NCBI GenBank assembly: GCA_016281475.1
Contig: JAEEIS010000059.1
Location: forward strand, 1-36,914
From: Bacteroidales bacterium
GTDB taxonomy: Bacteria > Bacteroidota > Bacteroidia > Bacteroidales > P3
DNA: 36,914 bases
Direction: 5' to 3'
Shown here: piece after piece, positions 21,464 through 30,588 of the stretch
Layout: each line of letters opens with the position of its first letter
Position numbering within the stretch: position 1 is the stretch's first letter
Notes under the pieces: generated by a model
Seen by the model: the letters and a program-made list of their open reading frames with translations, nothing else
Told to the model about the DNA's origin: nothing
The model's database searches: none
Translations under genes and position numbers: made by a program

Positions 21464-22768
21464 TTAATATTTTTTATGTTTGAAAAGCACATCTTTGCGG
21501 TCGGGGCTGATGGAGACAGCCTTGACGGGGATACCGGTGACGCGTTCCAGTTCGTCCAGATAGTGGAGCAACGGCTGGGGAAGGGCATCGTAGCTGTCGA
21601 TGCCCGCAAGGCTTTGTTTCCAACCAGGATAGGAGACGAGTTGCGGCTTGATTTCCACCTCGTTGAACTCGAAGGGTATCTGGTCGGTCAGTTCGCCGTT
21701 GATGCCATAGTTGAGGCACATCTTCACCTCGTCGAAGTCGTTCATCACATCGGGCTTGGTGACGAAGAGGTCGGTGACACCGTTGAGCATGCAGGCATAG
21801 CGGAGGGCTGGGATGTCGATCCAACCGCAGCGACGGGGACGGCCAGTGGTGGCGCCGTATTCGTGGCCCAGCTCGCAGAGGGTTTTGCCAGTGTCGTCGA
21901 AGAGCTCGGTGGGGAAAGGACCTGCGCCCACACGGGTGCAGTAGGCCTTGCAGATGCCCATGACGCGACCGATGCGCGAGGGAGCCACGCCGAGGCCGGA
22001 GCAGACACCCGCCGTGATGGTGCTGGAGGAGGTGACAAAGGGATAGGAGCCGAAGTCGATGTCGAGCATGGAGCCCTGTGCGCCCTCGGCCAAAACGCGT
22101 TTGCCTTCGTCGAGGCAACGGTTGATGAAATACTCGCTGTTGATGAGGTTGAACTTCTTGAGCGTCTCGAGCGAGGCGAGCCACATGCGCTCGTATTCGT
22201 CAATGGCCCAGCCGTCGATGCGGAAGTCGGCGATGTCGAAGTTGAGCGTGTGCGCCAGCTGGAGGTGCTGGCACTTGAGGAGCTCGTATTTCTCGCGGAA
22301 GTCGAATTCCATGATGTCGCCGACACGGAGACCGGTGCGTGCAATCTTGTCGGTGTAGGCGGGGCCGATGCCCTTGAGGGTGGAGCCTATCTTGGCGTTG
22401 CCCTTGGCCTGCTCGTTGGCGGCATCGAGCATACGGTGCGACGGCAGGATAAGATGCGCCTTTTTGGAGATGTACAGGTTCTTGGTGGCATCGACACCTT
22501 TCTCTGCCAAGTCGGATATTTCTTTTTGGAAAATGCAGGGCTCAATCAAGACACCATTGCCAATGACATTCAGTTTCTCGGCATGGAAAATGCCTGAAGG
22601 AATGATATGCAGCACGTGCTTGATGCCGTTGAATTCAAGGGTATGCCCTGCGTTGGGGCCACCTTGGAAACGCGCCACAACATCATAGTCAGGAGTCAGT
22701 ACATCAACTATTTTGCCCTTTCCCTCGTCTCCCCATTGGAGACCCAGAAGAACGTCTACTTTGCTCAT
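21464..22768 (-). CDS. purA: Adenylosuccinate synthase
   Basis: A 434-residue enzyme joining IMP and aspartate with GTP to give adenylosuccinate, the first step from IMP to AMP, in the cytoplasm. The N-terminal loop GLQWGDEGKGKI (catalytic D14) and GGPNAGHT (H42) are intact. Further hallmarks are GSTLKGIGPAYTDK, EGAQGSMLDIDFGSYPFVTSS, GVCSGLGVAPSRI, and the C-terminal VKAVSISPDRKD region. Length and order are normal. It has a promoter at 22812 and stands 81 bases after a conserved unknown gene in the same direction. Confidence 0.97.
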   Translation of the reverse strand: MSKVDVLLGLQWGDEGKGKIVDVLTPDYDVVARFQGGPNAGHTLEFNGIKHVLHIIPSGIFHAEKLNVIGNGVLIEPCIFQKEISDLAEKGVDATKNLYISKKAHLILPSHRMLDAANEQAKGNAKIGSTLKGIGPAYTDKIARTGLRVGDIMEFDFREKYELLKCQHLQLAHTLNFDIADFRIDGWAIDEYERMWLASLETLKKFNLINSEYFINRCLDEGKRVLAEGAQGSMLDIDFGSYPFVTSSSTITAGVCSGLGVAPSRIGRVMGICKAYCTRVGAGPFPTELFDDTGKTLCELGHEYGATTGRPRRCGWIDIPALRYACMLNGVTDLFVTKPDVMNDFDEVKMCLNYGINGELTDQIPFEFNEVEIKPQLVSYPGWKQSLAGIDSYDALPQPLLHYLDELERVTGIPVKAVSISPDRKDVLFKHKKY

Positions 22769-22811
22769 TATAATAGTACTATTGTAAGAACGATTAGTTT
22801 ATATTCGACTG

Positions 22812-22819
22812 CAAAGATA
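22812..22819 (-). promoter_or_regulatory. Promoter -7 box for purA
   Basis: On the minus strand TATCTTTG matches TAnnTTTG and lies 43 bases before the purA start. The -33 region is T-rich (GTTTTTTACC) without an exact TTTG. Confidence 0.6.
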
Positions 22820-22849
22820 CGAACTTTTTTTCATATACGCGGTAAAAAA

Positions 22850-23488
22850 CTATTTCTCGCGACTACTTTTGAACCATTCGACAAACTCGTGCAGGTCGTC
22901 GAGAGGGCGAAAGCCCTCTTTGAAAGGCTCTTTGGGCATGGGGCAGATTTCGACATAGCCGACGAGGGTGGTGCAGTCGAACTCGCCGATGAGAGCCTCG
23001 ATGGTGACATAGACACCGACCAGGAGGTCGTCGTCCTCGTCGGGGTCGGCGGAGGGGCGATAGTCGGGCGGCAGGTTGGGCAGCGCGATGCGGAGGCCGA
23101 TGATGTCGGGCTCCTCGTCACTCTCGAGCTGCTGGAAAGCCATCTTGGCCGTCTCGAAACGGTACTTGTCGAACAGCACCTTGAGGCCCTTGCCCTTGGG
23201 TTGCTTGAAGGGGACGAACTCCCACCAGTCGACATCGGGTGCGCTGTCGGTCAGTTCCACCACATAGCGGAAGATGTCGAAGTCGCCTTCGGCACTGATG
23301 GTCAACGTGCGGCCTTGCGCGGTTTGCTCGCCAATCTCGAAAGTGAGGCCTTCACAATAGGTGTCGAGCTGACGCTGCATGTCGTCGAGGAGTTGCTGAC
23401 GCTCGTCATCGGAAATATCGTTGAGCATGGTCAGCCGCTCGCTGTTGGACTGGAACCATGTCCAGAAGATTTCAGGATTGTGGGGCAT
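22850..23488 (-). CDS. Conserved cytoplasmic protein of unknown function
   Basis: A 212-residue soluble, acidic protein without a signal peptide or membrane segment. The opening FWTWFQSNSERLTMLNDISDDERQQLLDDMQRQLDTY and the later LTISAEGDFDIFRYVVELTDSAPDVDWWEFVPFKQPKG are typical of a Bacteroidota family of hypothetical proteins in which a short helical N-terminus precedes an alpha/beta domain. The C-terminal LDDLHEFVEWFKSSR is also conserved in kind. No catalytic motif is seen. It lies between murB (52-base gap) and purA in the same direction. Confidence 0.75.
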   Translation of the reverse strand: MPHNPEIFWTWFQSNSERLTMLNDISDDERQQLLDDMQRQLDTYCEGLTFEIGEQTAQGRTLTISAEGDFDIFRYVVELTDSAPDVDWWEFVPFKQPKGKGLKVLFDKYRFETAKMAFQQLESDEEPDIIGLRIALPNLPPDYRPSADPDEDDDLLVGVYVTIEALIGEFDCTTLVGYVEICPMPKEPFKEGFRPLDDLHEFVEWFKSSREK

Positions 23489-23540
23489 ATAAGTTGAAAG
23501 TTGAAAATTAAAAAATGAGAATTACTAACACATTCACACA

Positions 23541-24545
23541 TTAAACAATAATGGCTTCTTTTTCAAGAGTTACACCGAAACGGACCCGTATGTCGGCAGT
23601 GATGGCATCGGCGAGGGCCACGACATCGGCACCCGTGCAGCCACCGAGGTTGACCAGCACCAGTGCCTGCTTGGCGTAGACACCGCAGCGGCCCTTGTTG
23701 CGACCTTTCCATCCGGCACGCTCAATGAGCCAGCCCGCCGCCAGCTTGTAGCCATCTGGCACAGGATAGGCCACGAGGTCGGGGTATTCGGCTTTGAGAC
23801 GTTCGTAATGGTCGGCGGTGACAACGGGGTTTTTGAAGAAACTGCCCGCACTGCCCATCACTTCGGGACGAGGGAGCTTGCTCCAGCGCACCTCGGCGAT
23901 GGTGTCGGCCAGTTGCTGCGGAGTGGGGTTGGCGATGCCTGCCGCCGCCAATGCGTCGGTGAGAGCCTGATAGCGGATGTTGGGGACGAATGTTCTGTGC
24001 AGACGGAAGGTGACCGACCACACCACATAGCGGCCTTTCAGTTCCTGCTTGAAGATGCTGCTACGATAGGCGAAACGGCACTCCTCGTTGCGGAAGATAC
24101 GTTCACAGCTCGTACCCACCTCAAAGGCGCGGACGCTATGGATGATGTCCTTAGCCTCCAATCCGTAGGCACCCACGTTCTGCACCGGGGCGGCACCCAC
24201 GGTGCCGGGGATGGCAACTAGGTTTTCGGCACCATGCCAGCCGTGGGCTATGCAGTGGCGTACAAAGTCGTCCCACACCTCGCCTGCGGCGGCCTCGACA
24301 AGGAGGTCGTCGGAGTGGGACTGCTCGTCGACAAGACGTATACCTTTGTTTTCAAGATGCAGTATTGTGCCTGGGAAATGTTGGGTGAAGACCATGTTAC
24401 TCCCCCCCCCGAGGATAAGACAGGGTTTTTCCACCAATGCTGGGTCTGCAAGCAGGGCACGCAGCTCATCCTCATGGCTGACTGCCAGATAGCGGTCGGC
24501 GGTGGCGGGGATGCCGAAGGTATTTTCTATTATTGTTGAGGGCAT
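23541..24545 (-). CDS. murB: UDP-N-acetylenolpyruvoylglucosamine reductase
   Basis: A 334-residue FAD enzyme reducing UDP-GlcNAc-enolpyruvate to UDP-MurNAc with NADPH, a cytoplasmic step of peptidoglycan precursor synthesis. FAD-binding motifs are LILGGGSNMVF (43-53) and AIPGTVGAAPVQNVGAYG (111-128). R161 in FAYRSSIF and the proton donor S235 in GSAGSFFKNP match the catalytic residues of type I MurB, and the C-terminal RFGVTLEKEA supplies the final glutamate. Length is normal for type I. It follows the first patatin gene by 37 bases and precedes the conserved unknown gene. Confidence 0.96.
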   Translation of the reverse strand: MPSTIIENTFGIPATADRYLAVSHEDELRALLADPALVEKPCLILGGGSNMVFTQHFPGTILHLENKGIRLVDEQSHSDDLLVEAAAGEVWDDFVRHCIAHGWHGAENLVAIPGTVGAAPVQNVGAYGLEAKDIIHSVRAFEVGTSCERIFRNEECRFAYRSSIFKQELKGRYVVWSVTFRLHRTFVPNIRYQALTDALAAAGIANPTPQQLADTIAEVRWSKLPRPEVMGSAGSFFKNPVVTADHYERLKAEYPDLVAYPVPDGYKLAAGWLIERAGWKGRNKGRCGVYAKQALVLVNLGGCTGADVVALADAITADIRVRFGVTLEKEAIIV

Positions 24546-24582
24546 TTTGGATAGAATAGATTATGATAGAGGAGATAGGGGG

Positions 24583-26898
24583 TTAGAAGACAAAACCGAT
24601 GTTGAGGTAGGCACCTAGACGGCGGGTGAAGTCGTTCCAATGGAAGTCGACGGAGACGGGCCCGATAGGCGAGTCGTAGGCCACACGGAAGGCGGTGCCG
24701 AATGTGCCTTTCCACGTGTCGAGCGGTTCCATCTCGTCGAAGGAGACGAGATAGTTGGTCATTAGGTAGAGATAGAACTTGCTGTAGATGTTATAGCGCA
24801 GGTCGAGACGCAGGATGGCAGCCATATCATTGACATGCAGCGGATGGATAAGTCCGACAAAGGCAAGCTGGTGGTCGAGATAGCGCCCCGACAGGGTGCC
24901 GCCCACGAGGTTGTCGTACCAGCCCGAGTTGTTGCCCAGCACCATACGGGCAGAAGCCTGCGGGATGAGTGTGAAACTCGACGAGGGCGAGAGGTAGGAC
25001 TGGAAGTTGAAGTCTATGGCCACAAAACCAGAGTCGATGTCGCGGAAGAGGTGCTTGTTGTTCTTGCGCCAACTGGCACCGCCAGTGGCATATACGCCCT
25101 TGGTGGCGAAATAGGCATTGTCGAGGTTGTCGTAACGGCCATGGAAGAAAATGCCGAGGAAATTCTCGGTATGGTCGAAATGGAAGAGGCCGTCGTAGAG
25201 CATATTATTGAGCGAAAAGCTGTTGCGATTGGAGTAGAAGTCCTCGTCGATGCCAAAAGCGAAACTGAAGTCGAGGAGATGGAACTCGGAGACGTAGAGG
25301 CTGATGTTGTGATGGTCGATGCGACGACCTAGGAGGGAAATGGAATCGTAATAGTTGATGCTGAGGCTGCAGTTGTGATACCTGTAGCCCAAAGTCAGAT
25401 CGCCCAGTCCGAGACCACACCACGAGGCGCGGGCTCCGAAACGGAAGTTGTAGTTTAAGTTCACATCCATGCCCAACTTGAAACCATTGAGGCGGCGTTC
25501 GTTCCATCCGGCATGGAAGAGCAGCGACGCGCTCTCCTCAGAATCATAGCGAAAGCCCACGGCGAAGAGGTGCGGCTCGGCGTACTCTACAGAGACGACA
25601 AGTCTATATGACTCGCGCCCCACGGCATCGGTATAGACATGGTTGTTGATCCAAAACTCCTCATCGGTTTCATAAATAGTGTAGGTGATGGTGGAATAGA
25701 CTCCAGTGCCGTTGATGATGCCGATGGCACTCTCAATATCCTTGATGGTAATGGCGGTGCCATTGTCGAGACCATCTTTGCGTTCCAGCCAGTTGCGCTC
25801 TTCCGGGCCCACACCCCGATACTCCACTTCTGCCAACACAAAAGTGTCCTGCTCCGTCAACAATCGGGCACGGGGAGCCTGCAGTGTTTTCCCGCAGGGA
25901 CCGTAAGACTCCAGACGCTCCTTCAATGCCACTAGTTCTTTATGGTGGGCACGGGCACACTCGTAACCGCGACGCACCAATGTGTCGATGGCACTGGCGG
26001 AGAAACTCAACATATTGTAGCCCGACACGTCGGGATGCATATAAATGTCGCAGAGGTCGCTATGCTTGTTGTGGTCGTTAGTCACCGCAATGCTCAGATA
26101 TTGCGAAAGCTGTTGGGGCAGCGACCGCAGGTCGTCGATGTTGCCTGCCAACGAGTCGGCAAGATCCACACCAATTACAAGGTCGGCACCCATACCGAGG
26201 CAGACATCCACAGGGAAATTGTCTACCAACCCGCCGTCCGCCAGGAGATGTCCCTCCCATTCCACTGGGGAAAAGACACCCGGAATGGCCATGCTGGAAC
26301 GTATGGCCTTGGCAAAAACACCGTTGTGCAACACCACCGAGTCGCCATTGACGATGTCGGTGGCGACGCAGGCAAAGGGGATGGGCAGGGTGTTGAAGTC
26401 GATAGAGTCGTTGTAGCCAATGCTTAGCATGCTGAACAGGTTGATGAGGCTGGCACCGTTGATGACACCGCTCGGCAGCGTGGAGATAAGACTGCGCGAC
26501 TTCTCTTTGAACTCGCCTGTGCCGAAAGGTACCGAGAGCAGGTAGACGCTGCTGAACTCGCGACGCTCGGACGACATGTACTGCCTATCAACGTTGTTGC
26601 TCATGTACAGTCCCCAGTCCATGGCGGCAATCAGCTTCGCCATCTCGTCGGGCGAATAGCCCAGGGCATACAGTCCGCCGATGATAGAGCCCATGCTGGT
26701 GCCTGCCACATAGTCGACAGGGATGCCTATCTCCTCCATATATTTCAGCACGCCGATATGCGCCGCACCCTTGGCACCGCCGCCGCTGAGGGCAACACCC
26801 ACCTTGGGACGCTGATGGCCCGTATTGGTTGCCTGCGGCTGCGCCGTCGCCACAAAAAAGGTACTGAGCAAAAGGAGAAAGGATAGTTTTTTCTTCAT
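24583..26898 (-). CDS. Patatin-like phospholipase with POTRA and outer-membrane barrel (type Vd-like), copy 1
   Basis: A 771-residue outer-membrane protein. The start at 26898 gives signal peptide MKKKLSFLLLLSTFFVATAQ; the other ATG at 26922 lies too close to the promoter (26927-26934). Residues 31-325 are a patatin domain: oxyanion loop SGGGAKGAAHIG (38-49), nucleophile S68 in GTSMG and catalytic D221 in DGG. Residues about 345-405 look like a POTRA domain (VEYRGVGPEERNWLERKDG, DIESAIGIINGTGVYSTITYTI). The rest is a beta-barrel ending in an aromatic residue (YLNIGFVF). This is the layout of PlpD-type (type Vd) lipases and of Bacteroidota homologues. The substrate is probably a phospholipid. 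A close paralogue lies just upstream at 27158-29461. Confidence 0.9.
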   Translation of the reverse strand: MKKKLSFLLLLSTFFVATAQPQATNTGHQRPKVGVALSGGGAKGAAHIGVLKYMEEIGIPVDYVAGTSMGSIIGGLYALGYSPDEMAKLIAAMDWGLYMSNNVDRQYMSSERREFSSVYLLSVPFGTGEFKEKSRSLISTLPSGVINGASLINLFSMLSIGYNDSIDFNTLPIPFACVATDIVNGDSVVLHNGVFAKAIRSSMAIPGVFSPVEWEGHLLADGGLVDNFPVDVCLGMGADLVIGVDLADSLAGNIDDLRSLPQQLSQYLSIAVTNDHNKHSDLCDIYMHPDVSGYNMLSFSASAIDTLVRRGYECARAHHKELVALKERLESYGPCGKTLQAPRARLLTEQDTFVLAEVEYRGVGPEERNWLERKDGLDNGTAITIKDIESAIGIINGTGVYSTITYTIYETDEEFWINNHVYTDAVGRESYRLVVSVEYAEPHLFAVGFRYDSEESASLLFHAGWNERRLNGFKLGMDVNLNYNFRFGARASWCGLGLGDLTLGYRYHNCSLSINYYDSISLLGRRIDHHNISLYVSEFHLLDFSFAFGIDEDFYSNRNSFSLNNMLYDGLFHFDHTENFLGIFFHGRYDNLDNAYFATKGVYATGGASWRKNNKHLFRDIDSGFVAIDFNFQSYLSPSSSFTLIPQASARMVLGNNSGWYDNLVGGTLSGRYLDHQLAFVGLIHPLHVNDMAAILRLDLRYNIYSKFYLYLMTNYLVSFDEMEPLDTWKGTFGTAFRVAYDSPIGPVSVDFHWNDFTRRLGAYLNIGFVF

Positions 26899-26926
26899 AT
26901 CATATTTCAATTGTATTATCAAAACG

Positions 26927-26958
26927 CAAAAGTGCCGCCTTTATTGTATTCATGCAAA
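26927..26958 (-). promoter_or_regulatory. Promoter of patatin copy 1
   Basis: On the minus strand TTTG (26955-26958) is separated by 20 bases from CACTTTTG (26927-26934), a one-mismatch match to TTTG-N20-TAnnTTTG. Transcription would start about 26920, which excludes the ATG at 26922 and fixes the start at 26898. Confidence 0.65.
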
Positions 26959-27099
26959 AAAACCATCTGCCAATACAACTACGACAGAAAATATGGAATT
27001 AAAGAAATATTAGTTCATGGAAAGGCATGTTCTGACACAATTTAACTATAAGAACTGCAATAGATTGCCTTGTACCCATTGACATATTTATAGTACTAG

Positions 27100-27132
27100 T
27101 CCATATAAAACATAGACTCTCTAACAGAGTCC
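27100..27132 (-). terminator. Terminator after patatin copy 2
   Basis: On the minus strand GGACTCT-GTTAG-AGAGTCT (27114-27132) forms a 7-pair stem (one G:U) with a 5-base loop, followed by ATGTTTTATATGG. It lies 25 bases past the stop at 27158 and separates the two patatin genes into different transcripts. The remaining sequence to 26959 holds no gene. Confidence 0.6.
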
Positions 27133-27157
27133 AAATATACTATTGTCTGCCATTTTA

Positions 27158-29461
27158 TCAAAAAACATATCCAATATTGACATAAGCACCCAAGTGACGG
27201 ATAAAATCGTTCCAATGAAGATCGACTGACACTGGGCCTATAGGGGAATCATAGGCCATGCGTAGGGCCGTGCCGAAAGTTGTACGAATTGTGCTAATAG
27301 GATCCATTTTGTTAAATGAGACCATGTGGTTAGTGAGCAGATAAAGATAGAACTTGTCGATCAATTTGTAGCGGAGATCCAGACGTAGTATGCCCGCCAT
27401 GTCGTCAACATGCAATAGACTAATAAGTCCCACAAAGGCAAGCTGATGGTCTAGATAACGTCCTGGAAGGGTACCGCCAACAAGGTTGTCATACCATCCT
27501 GGGTTGTTGCCCAACACCATACGGGCAGAGGCCTGAGGGATGAGAGTGAAACGTGACGTAGGCGAGAGGTAAGACTGAATAGCGAAGTCGACAGCCACAA
27601 AACCTGAGTCAACATCACGAAAAAGGAGTTTGTTGTTCTTTCTCCAACTGGCACCACCTGTTGCATATACTCCCTTGGTAGCGAAATAGGCATTGTCGAG
27701 GTTATCATAACGGCCACGAAGGAATACACCGAGAAAATTATCGGTACGTTCCAAATGGAAGATGCCATCATAAAGCATATTGTTGAGCGAAAAACCGCTA
27801 CGATTGGAATAGAAGTCTTCGTCAATACCAAAAGCGAAACTGAAGTCGAGCATGTGGAACTCAGAGATATATAGGCTGAAGTTATGATGGTCGATGCGAC
27901 GGCCTAAAAGAGAAATGGAATCATAATAATTTATGCCGAGGCTACTGTTGTGATACCTATAGTCAAATGTCACATCACCAACACCCAAGCCACACCAAGA
28001 GGCTCGAACCCTAGAACGGAAGTTGTAGTTCAAGTTCACATCCATGCCTATTTTAAAACCATTGAGACGACGTTCGTTCCATCCAGCATGAAAGAGCACT
28101 GATGCGCTTTCTTCTGAGTCATAGCGAAAGCCGACGGCGAAGAGGTGTGGCTCGGCGTACTCCAAGGAGACTACAAGCCGGTACGACTCGCGTCCCATTG
28201 CATCAGTGTAAACCTGACTATTATCATCAGTCTCATAAATAGTATAGGTAATAGTGGAATAGGCACCTGTGCCGTTGAGAATGCCGATGGCGCGTTCAAT
28301 ATCCTTAATGGTGATAGCGGTGCCATTGTCGAGACCATCTTTCCGTTCCAGCCAGTTACATTCTTCAGGGCCGACTCCCTTATACTCTACCGCTGCCAAC
28401 ACAAAGGTATCTTGCTCGGTAAGTAAGCGAGCACGGGGAGCCTGTAGGGTTCTCCCACAGGGACCGTAGGATTCCAAACGCTGTTTCAAAGCCATCAGTT
28501 CGTCGTGGTGGGCACGGGCACACTCATAGCCACGACGCACCAGCGTGTCGATGGCACTAGTGGAGAAACTCATCATGCTGTAGCCCGATACGTCGGGATG
28601 CATATAAAGATCGCATAATTCGCGATGCTTGCTATGGCCGCTAGTCACTGACATTATTAGGTATTGAGACAACTGTCGAGGCAAGGGAAGAAGAACGTCA
28701 ATACTATCCATCAAGGCATTAATGACATCCACACCAATCACGAAGTCAGCACCCATGTCAAGACAGACATCCACAGGAAAGTTGTTCACTAACCCACCGT
28801 CTACAAGCAAATGACCATCCCATTCTATCGGCGAGAATAGAACCGGAATCGCCATGCTGGCGCGTATTGCCTTAGCAAAGACACCGCTGTGCAGCACCAC
28901 CGAGTCGCCATTCCGAATATCGGTTGCAACACAGGCAAAGGGAATGGGCAGTGTATTGAAGTCGATAGAGTCGCTGTAGCCAATGCTGAGCGTACTGAAC
29001 AGGTTGATGAGGCTGGCACCTTTGATAACACCGCTCGGCAGCGTTGAAATCAGACGGCGCGATTTCATTTGAAGTCCACTTGTTCCAAAAGGCACTGATA
29101 GTCTATAGCTGTTATTGAACTCCCGACGCTCAGAAGACATATACTTACGGTCAACATTATTGCTCATATATAGTCCCCAATCCATATCGGCTATCAACTT
29201 CGCCATCTCATCGGGTGAATAGCCTAAGGCATACAATCCTCCAACGATGGATCCTATGCTCGTACCTGCCACATAGTCGACAGGAATGCCAATCTCCTCA
29301 ATATATTTGAGCACACCAATATGCGCCGCACCCTTAGCACCGCCGCCGCTGAGGGCAACACCCACCTTAGGCCGCTGCGCACCCGTGCTTGTAGCCTGCG
29401 GCTGCGCCTCCGCCACTAGGAAGGCTATAAGAAACGTTGTAAGTAGGACGACTCTTTTCAT
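27158..29461 (-). CDS. Patatin-like phospholipase with POTRA and outer-membrane barrel (type Vd-like), copy 2
   Basis: A 767-residue paralogue of copy 1 with the same order: signal peptide (1-20), patatin domain with SGGGAKGAAHIG, nucleophile S68 in GTSIG and D221 in DGGLVNNFPVDV, POTRA-like segment (VEYKGVGPEECNWLERKDG, DIERAIGILNGTGAYSTITYTI) and barrel ending in VNIGYVF. Most residues equal copy 1, but four are missing near IYETDDNSQVYTDA (copy 1 has IYETDEEFWINNHVYTDA). The DNA differs strongly at synonymous sites and is visibly more AT-rich than copy 1. It begins 3 bases after the stop of the SGNH hydrolase gene, so it belongs to the MATE-SGNH-patatin operon, unlike copy 1. Confidence 0.9.
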   Translation of the reverse strand: MKRVVLLTTFLIAFLVAEAQPQATSTGAQRPKVGVALSGGGAKGAAHIGVLKYIEEIGIPVDYVAGTSIGSIVGGLYALGYSPDEMAKLIADMDWGLYMSNNVDRKYMSSERREFNNSYRLSVPFGTSGLQMKSRRLISTLPSGVIKGASLINLFSTLSIGYSDSIDFNTLPIPFACVATDIRNGDSVVLHSGVFAKAIRASMAIPVLFSPIEWDGHLLVDGGLVNNFPVDVCLDMGADFVIGVDVINALMDSIDVLLPLPRQLSQYLIMSVTSGHSKHRELCDLYMHPDVSGYSMMSFSTSAIDTLVRRGYECARAHHDELMALKQRLESYGPCGRTLQAPRARLLTEQDTFVLAAVEYKGVGPEECNWLERKDGLDNGTAITIKDIERAIGILNGTGAYSTITYTIYETDDNSQVYTDAMGRESYRLVVSLEYAEPHLFAVGFRYDSEESASVLFHAGWNERRLNGFKIGMDVNLNYNFRSRVRASWCGLGVGDVTFDYRYHNSSLGINYYDSISLLGRRIDHHNFSLYISEFHMLDFSFAFGIDEDFYSNRSGFSLNNMLYDGIFHLERTDNFLGVFLRGRYDNLDNAYFATKGVYATGGASWRKNNKLLFRDVDSGFVAVDFAIQSYLSPTSRFTLIPQASARMVLGNNPGWYDNLVGGTLPGRYLDHQLAFVGLISLLHVDDMAGILRLDLRYKLIDKFYLYLLTNHMVSFNKMDPISTIRTTFGTALRMAYDSPIGPVSVDLHWNDFIRHLGAYVNIGYVF

Positions 29462-29464
29462 ATC

Positions 29465-30583
29465 TTATTGTTTAACGATACGCGCGACGGATTTATAGGT
29501 TGGCGAAACAACCGACAACAAATAGACCCCTCCCGGCAGGTCGGACAACGAGATAGAAGTTTGTGAGACTGTCAATGTTACGGTACGGAGCTTGCGGCCT
29601 TTCTGGTCGCACAGCATTGCTTCGCATGCCTGCGATGGCTGAGACAGCACCACCGTTACACGGTCGGTGGCGGGGTTGGGGGAAACTGTGAATTGTGAAT
29701 TGCGAATTGCGAATTGATTGTCGTGTATGCCCACTTGGGTAGTGTCAATTTGGGTGGTGTCGATTTGGGTAGTGTCCACCTGCGTAGTGTCGCCGTGATG
29801 CGTGGTGTCGGCCGACTGTCGGAGCCAGAAGGAGAGGGTGTCAAAGACCACTTGCTGAACCGCCTCTCGGATGGTGGCAGCCGTGCGCTCGTCGATTTCG
29901 GGCTGGTAGGAAATGAACTGCGGACTGCGGTGGAATATCATCGTGTAGAAGGCGCAGGCGGCGGCATAGCTGCCCGCCAGCGAGGGATGACTGTCGTCGG
30001 GTTGGTATAACTCTATCTCAGGACTGTTTGCACGGAGATAACGCCACACACGCCCCACGGGGCAGACAGATGCGTCGTATTCGCGTGCCATATACATGTA
30101 ACGCTCGTAGAGCATGCTGTCCATGCCTTCGTAAGTGCCGAGCACAGGGAAGTAAGGGGCATTACGATCGTCACCATTCTTGCGACCCCAAGTCATGTAG
30201 AACATCGCCTCACCGTCAGGACTGTTCTCATAAACCGCATTGACCAATTGTTGGGCGTAAGGGAACACCTCAACCTCCACCTGCGACTGGGGAAAGGAGG
30301 GCAGCTGGCTCTGTTCTTGAAGCACTACCACATCCCAGCCACCTTGTTGGATAAGGCTCATGGAACGGTTGGTGCAATGCTGCTGAAAGGTGCAACCGCC
30401 GGGGGTGTTGCTCTCATACTCTAACGCGTCGCCAGCACTCTCTGCCACCCTTTGCACCAACTGGGGAAGGTTGTTGACATCGGTATAGCTGTTGCCGATG
30501 AAGAGCACACGTTTGCGCTCGCCTTGTGCCATCAACATGGTGACACATAGGAGTAAGGCAATGAAGGAAACTGTTTTCTTCAT
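29465..30583 (-). CDS. T9SS-secreted SGNH/GDSL-type hydrolase (DUF4886-like)
   Basis: A 372-residue secreted enzyme. The start at 30583 follows the MATE stop by 5 bases and gives a signal peptide (MKKTVSFIALLLCVTMLMAQ). Residues 25-250 form an SGNH-type hydrolase: nucleophile S32 in FIGNSYT, WDVVVLQEQS (block III position, around 84-93) and the D196-x-x-H199 pair in QPDDSHPSLAGSYAAA. A DTTQI/V repeat linker (about 263-284) and a repeat-encoded stretch (286-299, IHDNQFAIRNSQFT) lead to a T9SS sorting domain (300-372: SPNPATDRVTV, CDQKGRKL, LSDLPGGVYLLSVV). It is probably an esterase acting at or beyond the cell surface; its substrate is unknown. It shares an operon with the MATE gene and patatin copy 2. 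Confidence 0.88.
   Translation of the reverse strand: MKKTVSFIALLLCVTMLMAQGERKRVLFIGNSYTDVNNLPQLVQRVAESAGDALEYESNTPGGCTFQQHCTNRSMSLIQQGGWDVVVLQEQSQLPSFPQSQVEVEVFPYAQQLVNAVYENSPDGEAMFYMTWGRKNGDDRNAPYFPVLGTYEGMDSMLYERYMYMAREYDASVCPVGRVWRYLRANSPEIELYQPDDSHPSLAGSYAAACAFYTMIFHRSPQFISYQPEIDERTAATIREAVQQVVFDTLSFWLRQSADTTHHGDTTQVDTTQIDTTQIDTTQVGIHDNQFAIRNSQFTVSPNPATDRVTVVLSQPSQACEAMLCDQKGRKLRTVTLTVSQTSISLSDLPGGVYLLSVVSPTYKSVARIVKQ
29688..29717. repeat. GAATTGC heptamer repeat inside the SGNH hydrolase linker
   Basis: Four 7-base units (GAATTGT, GAATTGC, GAATTGC, GAATTGA at 29690-29717) belong to the same AATTG-type family found between genes throughout the window. Here they are in frame and code NQFAIRNSQF on the minus strand, joining the DTTQ linker to the T9SS domain. 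Confidence 0.75.
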
Positions 30584-30588
30584 ATTAT

